Assembly (NCBI GenBank): GCA_021014325.1
Contig: CM037464.1
Location: forward strand, 7,595,127-7,659,126
Length of the DNA stretch: 64,000 nt
Reading direction: 5' to 3'
Source of the DNA: Plazaster borealis
Taxonomy: Eukaryota > Echinodermata > Asteroidea > Forcipulatida > Labidiasteridae
Shown: piece by piece, positions 50,480 through 62,015 of the stretch
Position numbering within the stretch: position 1 is the first letter of the stretch
Layout: each line of letters opens with the position of its first letter
Position numbers and translations under genes: made by a program
The notes under the pieces: generated by a model
What the model was told of the DNA's origin: nothing
The model's input: only the letters and a program-made list of their open reading frames with translations
Database searches by the model: none

Positions 50480-52681
50480 ACATTATAGAGCCTAATTTTG
50501 GCGAGACCCGGTTTCAATAAAAAATTCTACAGGGATTTAAAAATGATAAATATGACATGCAAAAACTTGTAACCTTTGATGAAGGGCAAGAGATGATAAT
50601 GGAATGAACTCATCGGGCCATAGTTACTAGTTCTACAGTTCTAGGAGTAGGACACCAGTCTCCGTTGCCGACGTGTTGTTGTATGCAACGGAGGAGTCCA
50701 GCCTTGGCTAACATGGCTAAGGTCCTCACTAAAAAAGTACCATTAATCAATCATGCAAATGAAAATTTGGTTCAAAACAAAATACATAGTACTAGTGGAA
50801 CCATCATGGAGCTGGTAGAACTACATGTATCTGAATCTAGTATCTGATAGTGACTTACCAACAATGTAAATTACAACAAAATGTGTATGTTGATTTAACA
50901 AAAAGTACTGCACACCACCATCCTTCTTCCTTGAAAGAATCAGTATAAAGTTAGTTTAATCATGGTTTAATTTAAAAAAAAAAGAAAAAAAAAAGCATCT
51001 ACTACTACTAGAGCACTTGCTCTGTTAGCCCTGGTAGGACGTCAGTCAGTGCACACTGACGTCCTGGGTATAAAGTGCCTCTACAATGCGAACATATTTT
51101 GAAGTAATGTTTTTTCATAATTTTACCTGATTTAAGAAGCTGAAATTCCGTTCCTATTCTTTATGTCCGTAACTCACTATTGATGGGTCCAACAATAACA
51201 ATTTCGTCCACGAATGACATTATTCTAGCAAATAAGTCCGAGTTGTGCACTACCGTTTTTATCATCGTGTACCAATTGACTGTGTAGGCTCAGGCGCGCA
51301 TGCGCGACATGCATAGCACGCCCCCTCTAAGTAAGACTGCGCCCTCTATCGTGGTTGCTATGCAAAGGACGCACATGCACTGAAGCATTCATGTCTTGTC
51401 AGTTTCGGCCTGTTGCCGAGAATGCATAAATTTCCATTTTATTTTCACAATAATGTCATCCAAGGATAAAATTGGCAATTCTGAATAGAGCAGGCGTAAG
51501 GTTCAGGACACAAGGAACATGTGAGTCAAGTTTCAGTTTCCTCAAAAAGGTAAAAATATGATAAAAAATGGTTTTAATTTTTTTCGCAATGGTACGGGAC
51601 CTTTATACCCTGGACTCCGTCACGTTGTATGCAACGGAGGAGTCCAACCTGGGCTATTGCTCTGTAGTGTATGCTATAGGGCCTATAGCATACATAGTAA
51701 AATAGTGATGGGTCCTTTCTCTACTCTATAGTAACAGGAAGCAGTTAATTGTCACCCCGTCGACTTACACACAACTTCACAAGTGACACTGACACTGACA
51801 GTGACAGTGAAAGGAGGACATCCAATCCCTGGGCATACGGACTACGTACGACCATGGTACGACCTCCACTCGACCATGGTTACGGTATGACGAGCTAGCT
51901 CGCTCTCAGCTGTGTATGAAATGATGTACGACGGTTGTACGACGAGACATGAGAACAAGAATAGCATAGTGCAACAAAAGGAAAAGCATTTAGAAATCGC
52001 TGACTTACGATTCAAAAGGAGCTGGAAAAAATCTCCTCCACTAGCTACTAGTACTACAACTCCTCTTGAGGCACACTTATTTTGCAGAATTCTCAGCAAG
52101 ATTATTGTTCTCACCACACACTGTACAGTCAGTAGCTACGAACGATCGTTCACTCCACATCACCGCTTCAATCACATGTCAACTAGCTGAAACCTCACAG
52201 GTGATATTATCGTCTGGAAGGCGGCAATCAGCAACATCAACACGTCTATGTACTTTGGAGTCTGAGGACAGACTAGGAGAGCGATCTGCCACCTGCATGC
52301 AATAATTATGGAGAGCCAAACAATCTGGTTTTAGGTTTTTGAATGGGGGCTCGATCGGGGGGTGTTTAGGGAATTCGTTGTATCGTGAAGACAACTATTA
52401 TTCCTAAATCGTTCATTCTATTTTACGTGACGTCATTTAATAATGATAATAAATAGCCCCGAAATCACCCAATTGCAAAAAGGCTCTCACAACATGCTCA
52501 CAATAATAATAAAAAGAGATCAGAACACACCCCCTCCCCCAAACAAAGAGCCCCCCCCAAAAAAAAAACACCCAAAAAACCCAAACAAACAAACAAACAA
52601 CAACCACAACAAACTAGCCAACCCGAAAACCCATCTCTCGGAGGCACAGGTGTCATTGGGAAATATGTCCCCCAGAGATTC
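50480..52681. other. Unassigned DNA with a recurring TGCAACGGAGGAGTCCA word
   Basis: TGCAACGGAGGAGTCCA occurs at 50685 and 51632, each followed by CTTGGCTA or CTGGGCTA. An inverted pair GGACGTCAGT/ACTGACGTCC is at 51038-51065. These may delimit an unidentified 0.95-kb element. No coding evidence. Confidence 0.45.
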
Positions 52682-53258
52682 TGTACCCCGTATGGGAAAT
52701 TTCAATTTCAATTGTTTAGACATTTATTTCAATTGGCAACAACAACAAAAGCATCAAATGCAGTTCAATCATTATACAGTCTACAGAATTAAAACATAAT
52801 TATAACATGGCTAAAGATACTCCGTTAAGTTATTACCGACATGCAGGGACAATTTGAAGCATAGTGCTTTTTTAAAATTTACCCTGGGACAGACAAGACT
52901 AGGACTATACAAGGACAGACAGACGGACGAGACCAGCCAGACAATTAAATAGGTACATTGTTTTGAGCGAAACAAGATGATTACAATGACATGTTACAGT
53001 TATCACTATTGGCCTGGTAAATACATAAGAAAGACGTTTTAATTTTCCTTGAGAAACTTTCAAGCGTGAGGGATTGCTTTATGCTAGTTTGGAGGTTGTT
53101 CCAAAATATTATACCATTTGAAATAAGACTATTTTTAGAATATGAAGTTCGGTTGAAGTTAATATGAAAATCACCCTTTGATGCACCACGAGTGTTATGT
53201 GAATGTACTGATGAAGATAGAGTAAAACAATCATTGAAATTGGCAGGCAATATATCAA
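52682..53258 (-). pseudogene. LINE fragment: RT-protein C-terminus and 3' UTR
   Basis: On the minus strand 52981-53250 is open and reads ...SVHSHNTRGASKGDFHINF... then RTSYSKNSLISNGIIFWNNL and a Phe-rich end. This is the conserved tail of CR1/L2/Jockey-type LINE ORF2 proteins (NTR, R-T-x-Y-x-K-x-S, G..xWN-x-L). A TAA lies just upstream in frame, so the copy is 5' truncated or mutated. Downstream (to 52682) the sequence looks like a 3' UTR ending in an AATTGAAATTGAAATTTC stretch. It lies 240 bp left of the long inverted-repeat element. Confidence 0.8.
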
Positions 53259-53497
53259 ATTAACATGGGCTGAGAGAGGATGATTCAAAAGAGGGCGCCA
53301 TCAGAAGAAGTTTCTACACAGTTCGCCGTGTGGGGGGGGGGGGGGGAGGGGAGACAGAATCTCCAGGGGAAAAGAATCTCCTGCCACACCGGCAAGAGTA
53401 AGACCGCTGGGATGGCGGGCTGATGAGCAGTTATATAACGTGACACATAACCATGGGTTCGAGTCCCTATGGGTAAATTACATACAAATTTCCCCTT

Positions 53498-56113
53498 GGG
53501 TCATTCCATGTCAGACCAACGCACTTTTTTACCTTATGTCTTCCGATTTTGATAAAAATTGCTGTGCTTGTAGGTCCTAATGAGCAATGAATGCACACCA
53601 ATTTTTAGCCCGATCCGACCTACCAATGTGGTCAGCGCAGAAACAAACAAAAAAGACATTTTTTGAGTAAAATACCACCCTTTTGGTACAACTATGTCAA
53701 AACCATGTCAATTTTCATCGATATGCAAACTTGGTATTAAAATAATGAGAATTGCATGCTCAATTCAATTCTTATCTCAAAAATAAATTTTGTGAAAAGT
53801 AGGTCACCGTGACCTTTAATATGTTATTGTAACCTTTGACCCAATTTTTCAAATAATGTATCATTCCGAAAATCAACGAAATTAAAATGACTTGATAGAG
53901 CATGTCTTCCTCTATCAGAATCCACTAAGAAATACTTGGGCTCTTTAAAATTTACAACTTTATGACTATTTTTGTACAGTTGGTAGGTTATAAATTAGTC
54001 AATTTATAGATTTTACATAAGAAATCCACTAACACAACTTACTGTTCTGTTTCAATTGTTACTAAAATTATTCTTGGTTGGGGAATTTCTCATGTTGGGG
54101 GCTGATGTGGTCTAACTAGAATCATGCTTTAAATAATCAGCAGTGGCGTACCCAGGATTTGGCTTCTTTTTTTGGGGGGGGCGCTTATTTTTTTTCTTCA
54201 AATTTCTTAAGAAGATTGTAAAAATAAATGACAAAAAATCAAACAAACAAACCTTGGATGGGGTGTGCTCAAGCCCCCTGACCCCCCCCCCCCCCGAGCC
54301 ACTGATATTTAGTTATCCCACGAGCACGTTTGGAATACGAAATAATGCAATGCTGCTGTGATCCATATGCTACCGACACACTATATTCTGTGTTCCACGA
54401 GCGCAGATGGGATAGCGAATTTATCTTCAAGCAAACTTGACAGCGAATGCGTTTGTGGTGAGGATGTACGTGCATAGTGTGCATGCAGCAGGAGAAAGCA
54501 CACAATACAGCTGTGCAATATTATACAGGGCCGCAGGAAGCGGTACGGCCGGTACAGCCATGGCCGTGCCAATATTGTAGGTAGGCCTATTTATATTTAT
54601 TGTTTTCCTTTTTTTATTTTTTCTCCCTCCCCACCGGAATCAAGTGAAACAAAGAAAACGAAAAAACAAAATCTTGGAAATAAAACAAGTTCATTTTCCG
54701 TTCTGCGCTGGCGATTGTATACCTTAGCTAGCTATAAGCGATTGAAGATGGAATGAGTACTTAAGAAATCTAGAGAGTAAACCAATAAAAAATGAATCGT
54801 ATAGTTTGCTCAAAAAGTGAGGGAAAAGTGGCCAGGAATAACATCATATTGCACCACAGAGCATCTAGAATGAACAGTTTCCCGGGGCCCTTAAGCGGGC
54901 TCCGGATTCCAAGCCGTAATGGCTTCGCGCTATGAGTACTTAAGAAATATTATTAGAGAGTAAACCAATAAAAATGAATTTTATAACTGGCGCAAAAAGT
55001 GAGGGAAAAGTGACCAAGAGTTACGTCATATTGCACCAAAGAGCATCTAGAATGAAACATTTCCCGGTGCCCTTAAGCAGGCCCCGGACCCCACGCCGTA
55101 ATGGCTTCGCGCTCGCATTGACTCCTAACGCTGCTTCTCAAATGGGCCTGACCAATGTATTTGAGCTTCCTATATGGGCCTGTTATATAAATATCACACT
55201 GATGTTGCTATGGATAGACTAATCAGGATCTACATGTAGGATTCAAGTTTGGCATTTTGTTCCTTTCAAATGAATTTCACCTAGATGTGAGTCCGGTGAA
55301 CTGGGTGCGGGTAGAAAGCATGGAACTGTTGCGTACCCTGAACAGTCACTCCTGATGAAAAACGACTCTTAAGGAATTCTCAGCACTGTTGCACTTCACT
55401 CTTGTCCACAAAATCAAACTGTATTCTTGGAATATTCACCTTAGCCTACGAATACAGCTTGTCAATTTGTTTGTTTGATTTTTTGGTCATTTATTTTTAA
55501 CAATCTTCGAAAGAAATTTGAAGGAAAAAAATGAGCCCCCCCCCCAAAAAAAGCCAAATCCTTGGTACGCCACTGCTGATAATTTAAAGTATGATTCTAG
55601 TTAGACCACATCATCCCCCAACATGAGAAATTCCCCGACCAAGAATAATTTTTAGTAACAATTGAAACAGAACAGTAAGTTGTGTTAGTGGATTTCTAAT
55701 GTAAAATCTATAAATTGACTAATTTATAACCTACCAACTGTACAAAAATAGTCATAAAGTTGTAAATTTTAAAGATGACATATTAACGGTCACGGTGACC
55801 TACCTTTTTACACAAAAAAATCGTTGACAAAAGAATTGAATTAAGCATGCAATTCTCAATATTTTAATACCAAATTTGCATATATTCGATGAAAATTGAC
55901 ATGGTTTTGACATATTTGTACCAAAAGGGTAGTGTTTTACTCAACAAATGTCCATTTTTGTGGTTTCTGCCCTGAGTGACCACATGGTAGGTCGGATCGG
56001 GCTAAAAATTGGTGTGCATTCATTGCTCATTAGGACCTACAAGCACAGCAATTCTTTTTCAAAATCAGAAGACATAAGGTAAAAAAGTGCGTTGGTCTGA
56101 CATGGAATGACCC
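53498..56113. mobile_element. 2.6-kb element with very long inverted arms and 4-bp CCTT duplication
   Basis: The outer ends are GGGTCATTCCATGTCAGACC and its complement, directly flanked by CCTT (53494-53497, 56114-56117). The left arm (53498 to about 54180) and right arm (about 55535-56113) are inverted copies with modest divergence. The arms continue inward through a CAGTGGCGTACCCAGG motif at 54141 and its complement before 55577, itself a common hAT-like end. The interior holds a 180-bp tandem duplication and no transposase. It is a foldback-like non-autonomous element, or a hAT-like element nested exactly at the centre of another palindrome. Confidence 0.8.
54752..55114. repeat. Two tandem copies of a 180-bp unit
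   Basis: Units start at ATGAGTACTTAAG at 54752 and 54932. They share AGAGAGTAAACCAATAAAAA, GTGAGGGAAAAGTG, CATCTAGAATGAA and CGTAATGGCTTCGCGCT. The repeat lies inside the long inverted-repeat element. Confidence 0.85.
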
Positions 56114-56117
56114 CCTT

Positions 56118-57129
56118 ACAAAGTATTGGCTGTGTGAACTACTGGCGCGCACCTGTGTTTTACGATGGGTCAGCACCGTTTTCTCAATGGCAAAAAATGC
56201 CTCTTGTCGGGCCGTGTCAGATGGTTTTGTACGCCCTCTATAGTTCTGTATATAACTCCTTAATTATGACTTGATGTATAGTGATCGAATGCGTGTTGCG
56301 AACGATTTGTACGCACTCAGCGCAATGCACAATCACAACATGCTAGCCTTTACACGTGACATAAGGGAATATGCCTACTGTCAATATTTGTACACCAAGA
56401 AGAAGAAGAAGAATGTTGAGATCGAGGCCAGTTGCAATGGATTTACATTTATAGAGCTACATTATTATTGATAGCCTAATCTTTCTTAAACATGAAAAGT
56501 AGCCCGGGTGGGGGGGGGGGGGTGTATTAGGTCAGGGGGACTGGTCCAACGCGCATGCAACTACGTCAGCCCCCCCCCCCCCAGCGCATTTGGATGAGGC
56601 GCCGCGCCGGTCCCTAGCGAATCATCCGCACGACTTGAAACTAGACTCTAGAGGGCGCAAGATTGAAGCAGTGTGGATGATCGAAGCCCCTACTGCAATA
56701 ATAATACAGCTTGAGTCTGCTGTCATGTTCGGCAACTCATTCATTTCCAGTCACAACCGATCGCAAGAGACAATATGGTATTCTACAAGAATAAGAAAGA
56801 AGAAAGAAGAAAGACAAAGAAGAGGGAAAAGAAAACCCATTCCCATTTCATGTTTTATTTTGCGACACGAAAAGTGTTAATTTTGTATGCAGTGCACTTG
56901 GTGGTTGCCTCAAACTCGCCTGTACGATCACAAGTTGTACGATTAGGTTTTTGTGTTCTTGTTGTGTGTATCCCCAAACCAAACAGTGTCCACCATACTC
57001 TCAATAAGGCTAATTTGCGAATCTACAGTCACCCGTGGTGATTTGAACTTGATAAACTGTGATTATACCGGTAAACGTATACTCTTGGGTAAATTTTACC
57101 CCAAAAAGGTTGTTTTCACAGAGAGGCAT
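56118..57129. other. Unassigned DNA left of the Kunitz gene
   Basis: Poly-G (56511-56522) and poly-C (56571-56582) runs. Two CGCCCTCTA-type words occur at 56232 and, inverted, at 56648. No exon recognised. Confidence 0.45.
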
Positions 57130-57940
57130 CTGGTGACGGTTTTCACGAGCGTTTTAACAGCAAACAGTGACACCTTTCTGGGTTGCATTATGTTCATGTT
57201 CCATATATTAGCTTTCATTGGACACCCTACATGGATTGTGTACAATACTGACAATAGGTCACATGAAAACAATTTGGAACCTAAACCCGATGGCCTACCG
57301 GTCTGCAGCCATTAGACCGAAAACACAATATTAGCTAATTACTCGTTCAGTTTTTAGCAAAAATAGGCGAAACCCTTTAAGTTCTATCAGTGCAGACAGG
57401 CCCGATTGCATATAGTCTATGACCTTATTGGCAGTGTGACTCATGGACTCAGAATCTCCAGTTAGAAAACACTCTCTACATAGGGCTTGTGCACAAACAA
57501 ATACTGCAGTTTTACAATGTAAGCACATCAAATAAAATGAAATGTATTTGCTAATTTTGTTTTTGTCAAACTGTCTCTACAACATCTGGAAAGGTTATTA
57601 GCTTTGAAAACAAAGTATGAAGTCAACATAACAAAGGAGTTACACACGTTTCCCAACGGTCTACTGGCTGCAGTAACCAATGGCAGTGGTGTAAATCTGA
57701 CTGGGGCGGGGCATTTAAATGGAAAAAACCCAAGAAACATCTGTGCATAATAATAAGGAAGATATCATATTAAATGATGATTGCTATTTATTGTTAAGCA
57801 TTATTAAGTTTTATCATGGGGTCCCTGTTTCAATAAGTAGGCCTGTGTATTGTAATAACTATGAACATGTAAATAATAATTGTACTTTCAAAAGTCTGAA
57901 CAGTTTATTGACTAATAATAATAATAATAATACATACAAT
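57130..57940 (+). repeat. Segment duplicated in intron 2 (61940-62560)
   Basis: Shared segments, in order: GACACCTTTCTGGGTTGCAT, TTTACAATACTGA-like, CATCTGTG, TTATTTATTGTTAAGCAT, GCCTGTGTATTTTAATAACTAT and TTGACTAATAATAATAAT. The intron copy is interrupted by TTAA MITE copy 9. The first copy ends about 90 bp upstream of the TATA box. Confidence 0.6.
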
Positions 57941-58027
57941 TCCTCCTTTTTGACGTCATTTGCCGTAAACCAATAATTATTTCCCTCACTTCTGTATAAT
58001 AATCATTAAATCTTGACTGCAGTTTAT

Positions 58028-58035
58028 TATAAAAA
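58028..58035 (+). promoter_or_regulatory. TATA box of the Kunitz inhibitor gene
   Basis: A clear TATAAAAA element lies about 107 bp upstream of the first ATG of exon 1. Core-promoter spacing would put transcription initiation around 58056-58062, where a pyrimidine-rich, Inr-like TCAAACC occurs. That would leave a 5' UTR of roughly 75 nt with no earlier ATG. The placement is inferred from position and consensus; no transcript evidence is available. Confidence 0.55.
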
Positions 58036-58134
58036 GCCACATTAACGGTAGTTTGTTCAAACCACATAACTTAGACGCTGAACACCGACGGACTGCTATC
58101 GTTGAATCAAAGTTGTGAAGTCTCGCATTGCAAG

Positions 58135-58233
58135 ATGTTGTCTCCAACATTCGTAGTTTTGATGAGCCTGCTCGCCTTCATCCATGTTGCCCAGTTTGCT
58201 GAACTGAAACGCAAAGATCAAGAATACCTAACG
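58135..58233 (+). CDS. Exon 1 of secreted tandem-Kunitz protease inhibitor (signal peptide)
   Basis: This exon encodes residues 1-33. The sequence begins MLSPTFVVLMSLLAFIHVAQ, a hydrophobic core ending in small residues, followed by FAELKRKDQEYLT. That is a typical secretory signal peptide, with cleavage probably near Ala19 or Ala22. The basic KRK at residues 25-27 could be a propeptide-processing site. The ATG at 58135 is the first after the TATA box; an in-frame TTG at 58102 is not a plausible eukaryotic start. The exon ends ACG|gtgagt, a consensus donor, in phase 0. Intron 1 (58234-60854, 2,621 bp) is filled with repeats. The exon was chosen because its phase and signal peptide fit the Kunitz exon downstream. 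Transcript support is the missing evidence. Confidence 0.75.
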
Positions 58234-58849
58234 GTGAGTATTGCCATTAGAACAGCCTGTTTATTTCTCTTGCTGATTTACCAGGGATTGTATTTAACAC
58301 TTTTATAGTCGTCCCGATCTGGCACTAAATAAACGAAACGTTGTCCTTGCGGCAAAAGCAGCTAAGGAACTTTAGCTTATACCGGTAAATAAGGTTAAAG
58401 GGGCACACCGGTTTACTGTTTACGTAATTTAGTGACGTAGAATTATAGACAATGAATTTTAGATGTTTTTGATTTTTGTTTGTTTTACATAAATGTCACG
58501 TAATTAACGAGAAATTGCCGAAAAAACCCAAAAGCGGTCAAAGGTCAGCCGTTGCAAGTGTAAGGAAATTTACGGATTATTGCTGCGCTCTGTTGCAAGT
58601 AGACTGGTCTACATATCCAACCAACTCAAGGCGAGTATAAACAACCGACATATACACGCGTCAGTCCAATGCTTATGGTCCAATCTACGTTCCTTCGACA
58701 TCCAAAGATCGACCCCCCCAAAAAAAAACCCACAAAGAAACAAACCAAAAATATGGTAGATCAACAGGAAAAAGTCCAAAAATCATAATAAATCCAAAGG
58801 CGACTGATAAACGTGGTCGCAAAGTACATGTACCACTAGTAGTGGAGGA

Positions 58850-58955
58850 AGGCCCAGTAACATGGGGCGCTGTACTCCTAGCTCCTTGACGACCCAACCG
58901 AAGATGTAAACATTTTTTTAAACTGAGTACAGCGCCCCACAGTTACTGGGTCTAG
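58850..58955. repeat. Hairpin related to 35770-35886
   Basis: The arms GGCCCAGTAACATGGGGCGC and GCGCCCCACAGTTACTGGGT are inverted. The inner hairpin has lost one arm. Confidence 0.75.
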
Positions 58956-59261
58956 TACATAACTAGTATTTATATAGTAATTGCAATGCCAAAAGTAGGT
59001 GGAATGCGATCGTAACACCCCCCGGTCGTTCGCGGTTTTACTATTGGTACGGATCGAGAGCCCCTATAAAGGGACAGGTGGGGAAAAAATCAAGAAAACA
59101 TGGTAAAATGTATTTTGTTCCCTCTAAATATCTTGTTCCCTCAGAATGTTTCGTTCCCCCGAATTGTTACTTCACTTCTTCAAAATGTTATTTTGTTGCT
59201 TCAAAATAATATATGATTTTGAGGTATGTAAAAGGCCTATAGATTTTTTTGAAAATACAAT

Positions 59262-59810
59262 TTTCGTACGCTTTTGTTCCCTCAAGATATGCTTCGGTTC
59301 CCTCGAGATACGCTTTCGTTCCTTCAAGATACGCTTCCATTCCCTCGAATTACGCTTTTGTTCGCTCAAGATACGCTTCCGTTCCCTCAAGATTAGATTA
59401 GATTAGATTAGATTTATTTATTTATCATGTAAACATGAAAAGTGTTTTCCCAGTCATAAAAAAACACTTTAACCCCCCCCCAAAAAAACAAAACAAACAG
59501 CCACAAAATCACAGACAATAAAAAACAATCATATAAATACAATCAAGAGTAGGTAATTAAAACAGCCAACATTCAAAGCAGTTGAAAAGTAAATAAATAC
59601 AAAATATACATCCCCACACGCCCCCTACAAAATTATCTAGAAAAAGAGTTGTTGTACTGTCTTTTGGCTGATGGGAGAAAGGAATTCCTGAACCGATACG
59701 CTGAAACAAGATACGCTTCTATCCCCTAAGATACGCTTCCGTTCCCATAATATATGCTTTCGTTCCCTCAAGATACGCCTTCGTTCCCTGAAAATTTGTT
59801 TTGTTCCCTG
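59262..59810 (-). repeat. 21-bp minisatellite, copy 2, split by a LINE insertion
   Basis: Units of GTTCCCTCAAGATACGCTTT plus C, about six left of the insert (59262-59393) and about four right of it (59707-59810). Same family as 35205-35469 on the other strand. Confidence 0.85.
59394..59706 (-). mobile_element. 5'-truncated LINE insertion inside the minisatellite
   Basis: A 313-bp insert interrupts the 21-bp array and is bounded by a CAAGAT target duplication (59388-59393, 59707-59712). On the minus strand it begins with 22 codons containing YRFRNSFLPSAKRQYNNSF and a TAA at 59633-59635, which resembles the extreme C-terminus of a LINE ORF2 protein. An AT-rich 3' UTR follows, ending in (TAATC)n. 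The truncated 5' end, microsatellite 3' tail and target duplication are the usual marks of LINE retrotransposition. It lies in intron 1 of the Kunitz gene. Confidence 0.75.
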
Positions 59811-60854
59811 AACATAAAAAAATGATTCAAGATTTAATTCAAATAATGAATTTCGCCGTTCCCCTCAAAATTAGATTTTATTTAAATTGTTCACCTTTTC
59901 AACCCCCCTTTCCCTACTATTGCACTTCCAAGATCCGTATTTTTGCAATTTTTGTCAGAAAACCTTTTCAAGACTTTTAATAAACACGATTGCACCGTCA
60001 CTATTATAAAAGTGGTCTACATGTACAGACTAAAAACCATCGTAAAATAAAACGTCAATAATGGTCTGGCTCCCTACCCCTCCCACAAACTCACGGCTAG
60101 ACCGGCAAGTTGGGGAGTTCATGCTCCCGGGGTTTGTCTATCTGGCCCCACGAGACACGGCACAGGCTGTACGGGATATGCCCCAAGGTTTACGTTCCGC
60201 TAGCTCCCACGCTGGTGCGCCGTAAAACACACTTCCTTTTCACGGACTCTCTGAATGCGAAATATACATTCGTTTTTTCATCATTATTTACAATTTGTAT
60301 ATCCATAATCTGAATACATAGTCTTTTTTGTCAAATACTCATCAATAGTTGTAAAAATAAAATATAAAATCATTGGTTCAGTAATTTACTTTTATACGGC
60401 TGGAAGTAAAACTATCTCCGAAGATCACGAGGGTTATCCGATCAAAAAAGTGGTTCGGATAACCCACGTGACCTTCGTTTTTTTAAAAATGAGTAAGACG
60501 GCAAAATTTGATGGTTTCTTTTCTCAACTGTTCTTCTGCATTCCTGGAAGACCTTTAGAGCCATGTTTTAGTGTATGTTGTAGCCTAAATAGCCCAACGA
60601 ATCCGGTGTGTCCCTTGTAATAATAAATTAAAGGGTTGACAGTGTTTGTTTTACGTTTTACGCAAAATGAGGCATTCAGCATCAAATGCAATATCCCAAA
60701 TTAAATGTCCAACTTTGATCTTGTTATTGACAACTGAATATTAAATGATCATTATGACTTCAAAGATTGTTTCTGTCTAATGCTATTTACTTGAACGGTT
60801 TTTATTTGTTTCATGTTTGTTTTAATTCTTTGCTTGAACACATTGTTGTTCCAG

Positions 60855-60924
60855 AAGGAAGAGTTGGGAGGAAGAGACGATGTGGAGTCACGGAACGCAA
60901 TCGTCTTCCCGGGAGACGAAGACC
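60855..60924 (+). CDS. Exon 2 of secreted tandem-Kunitz protease inhibitor (acidic linker)
   Basis: A 70-nt exon is bounded by ttgttgttccag|AAG and GACC|gtaaga. It enters in phase 0, matching exon 1, and leaves in phase 1, matching the acceptor before the Kunitz domains. It encodes residues 34-56 (KEELGGRDDVESRNAIVFPG then DED) plus the first base of an Arg codon. The segment is rich in Asp and Glu, has no cysteine, and probably forms a flexible N-terminal extension of the mature inhibitor. Such linkers diverge quickly, so the call rests on splice sites and frame rather than homology. Intron 2 (60925-63664, 2,740 bp) follows and contains a 26-bp minisatellite and two MITE copies. Confidence 0.7.
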
Positions 60925-61709
60925 GTAAGATTATGATTATCCTAAACAAACAAACAAACAAACAAACAAACGATTAGTTGCAAATGATAATTCCTTATGA
61001 ATAGCAATTTTTTGTTCTGAGGGTTACCAAGGTCTTGATACTGGTTGTCACCCCAACCATCTAGGTCTCAATCGCTGTGTGCCGAGTTAAGAAACAAACA
61101 TGTTGACCAACAATATACCATCGTATTGACAGTCTTTCGAGGATTTTATTCTAGCGAATTTTGAAAAACAATTTAACAAAATAATATACAAAAGTAATCA
61201 CAAATCATTAAACAAAGAAACGCAACTACAAATTGATCATGTTTGGCTATGGCAGGCTGCAGTTGAGTAACCAGTGGGGGGGGGGGGGCTCCTTATCCCC
61301 CTGCTTATGCTCCTTGTCCCCCCATGCAGAATACCCCTCCCCTAGAGATTTAAGGGACGAAAGGGAAACATCGATTAGAACTTTAGAAATAACAAATATA
61401 ATTTCTCTTATTTCAAATAAATTTGTGAACTTTAGAAATCTTACAGAAAAGGTAATACTTTTATTCAAATAAATTTGTGAACTTTATTACTCAATCCTAA
61501 TGAAAGGGTGTGCGAAATATGGCCATAACCTGTGAGCCATACACTTTGCATGCACTCTTAAAAAAATTGGGTAACGATATACCAACTAGACCAACTTTGG
61601 GCCACACCAACTGCCTTCGGAATTGGTCTGTTTGTACCCAACGAGATTGGGTACTACCAACTACTATTTGGCAAAATTGTTACTCCCATTTATTGGTAAA
61701 TTATGATTT

Positions 61710-61935
61710 GCCATTAATTGGTCGTTATAGTTTTCCTCTTTTGTTGGTCAAATAGTATTGCTCTTTTGTTGGTCAAAATATCTTTTCTCTTTTGTTGGTC
61801 AATATATGTTTGCCCATTTGTTGGCCAAAGTATTTTTGCTCTTTAGTTGGTCAAAAAATTGTTACCCTTCATTGGACAAAATGTTTTTGCTCTTTAGTTG
61901 GTTATATATTTTTGCTCTTTATTTGTTGCATGTTT
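61710..61935 (+). repeat. Minisatellite, about 26-bp unit, in intron 2
   Basis: About eight degenerate units of the form CTCTTTTGTTGGTCAAAATA plus a T-rich spacer run head to tail. Units differ by substitutions such as GTTGGCC, GTTGGTT and ATTGGAC, indicating an old array. The array is transcribed as intron if the gene model is right. Confidence 0.75.
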
Positions 61936-62015
61936 TGGGTAAAGGTTTTCACTACCGTTGTACATTGAACAGAGACACCTTTCTTGGTTGCATATTTTCA
62001 GGTTTCAGCCATTAA

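Larger units (their letters stand above)
58678..60470 (-). repeat. Composite dispersed repeat, copy 2, in intron 1
   Basis: Mostly the reverse complement of 35062-36062: GTCCAATCTACG...TCGACATCCAAAGATCGACC, hairpin, GATCGAGAGCCCC, then the minisatellite as GTTCCCTCAAGATACGCTT. The end at 60320-60470 (TAGTCTTTTTTGTCAAATAC and TCCGAAGATCACG) is in the same orientation as in copy 1, so one end is inverted relative to the rest. Confidence 0.72.
58234..60854 (+). other. Intron 1 of the Kunitz gene
   Basis: The intron starts GTGAGT and ends in a pyrimidine tract plus CAG. From 58678 to about 60470 it is occupied by a repeat related to 35062-36062, with hairpin, 21-bp minisatellite and LINE insertion, which are listed separately. 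I see nothing coding in the remainder. Confidence 0.65.

Noticed and set aside
52443..52799. 118-codon Lys/Pro/Asn-rich open frame
   Set aside because: It derives from poly-C, poly-A and (CAAA)n simple sequence plus the LINE 3' UTR.
56590..56880. 96-codon open frame with a basic Lys/Arg-rich stretch
   Set aside because: The basic stretch is an AGAAAGA-type simple repeat; no domain and no splice context.
58102..58134. Upstream in-frame TTG start for the Kunitz protein
   Set aside because: Non-ATG start; it would put a cysteine-containing stretch before a perfectly formed signal peptide.
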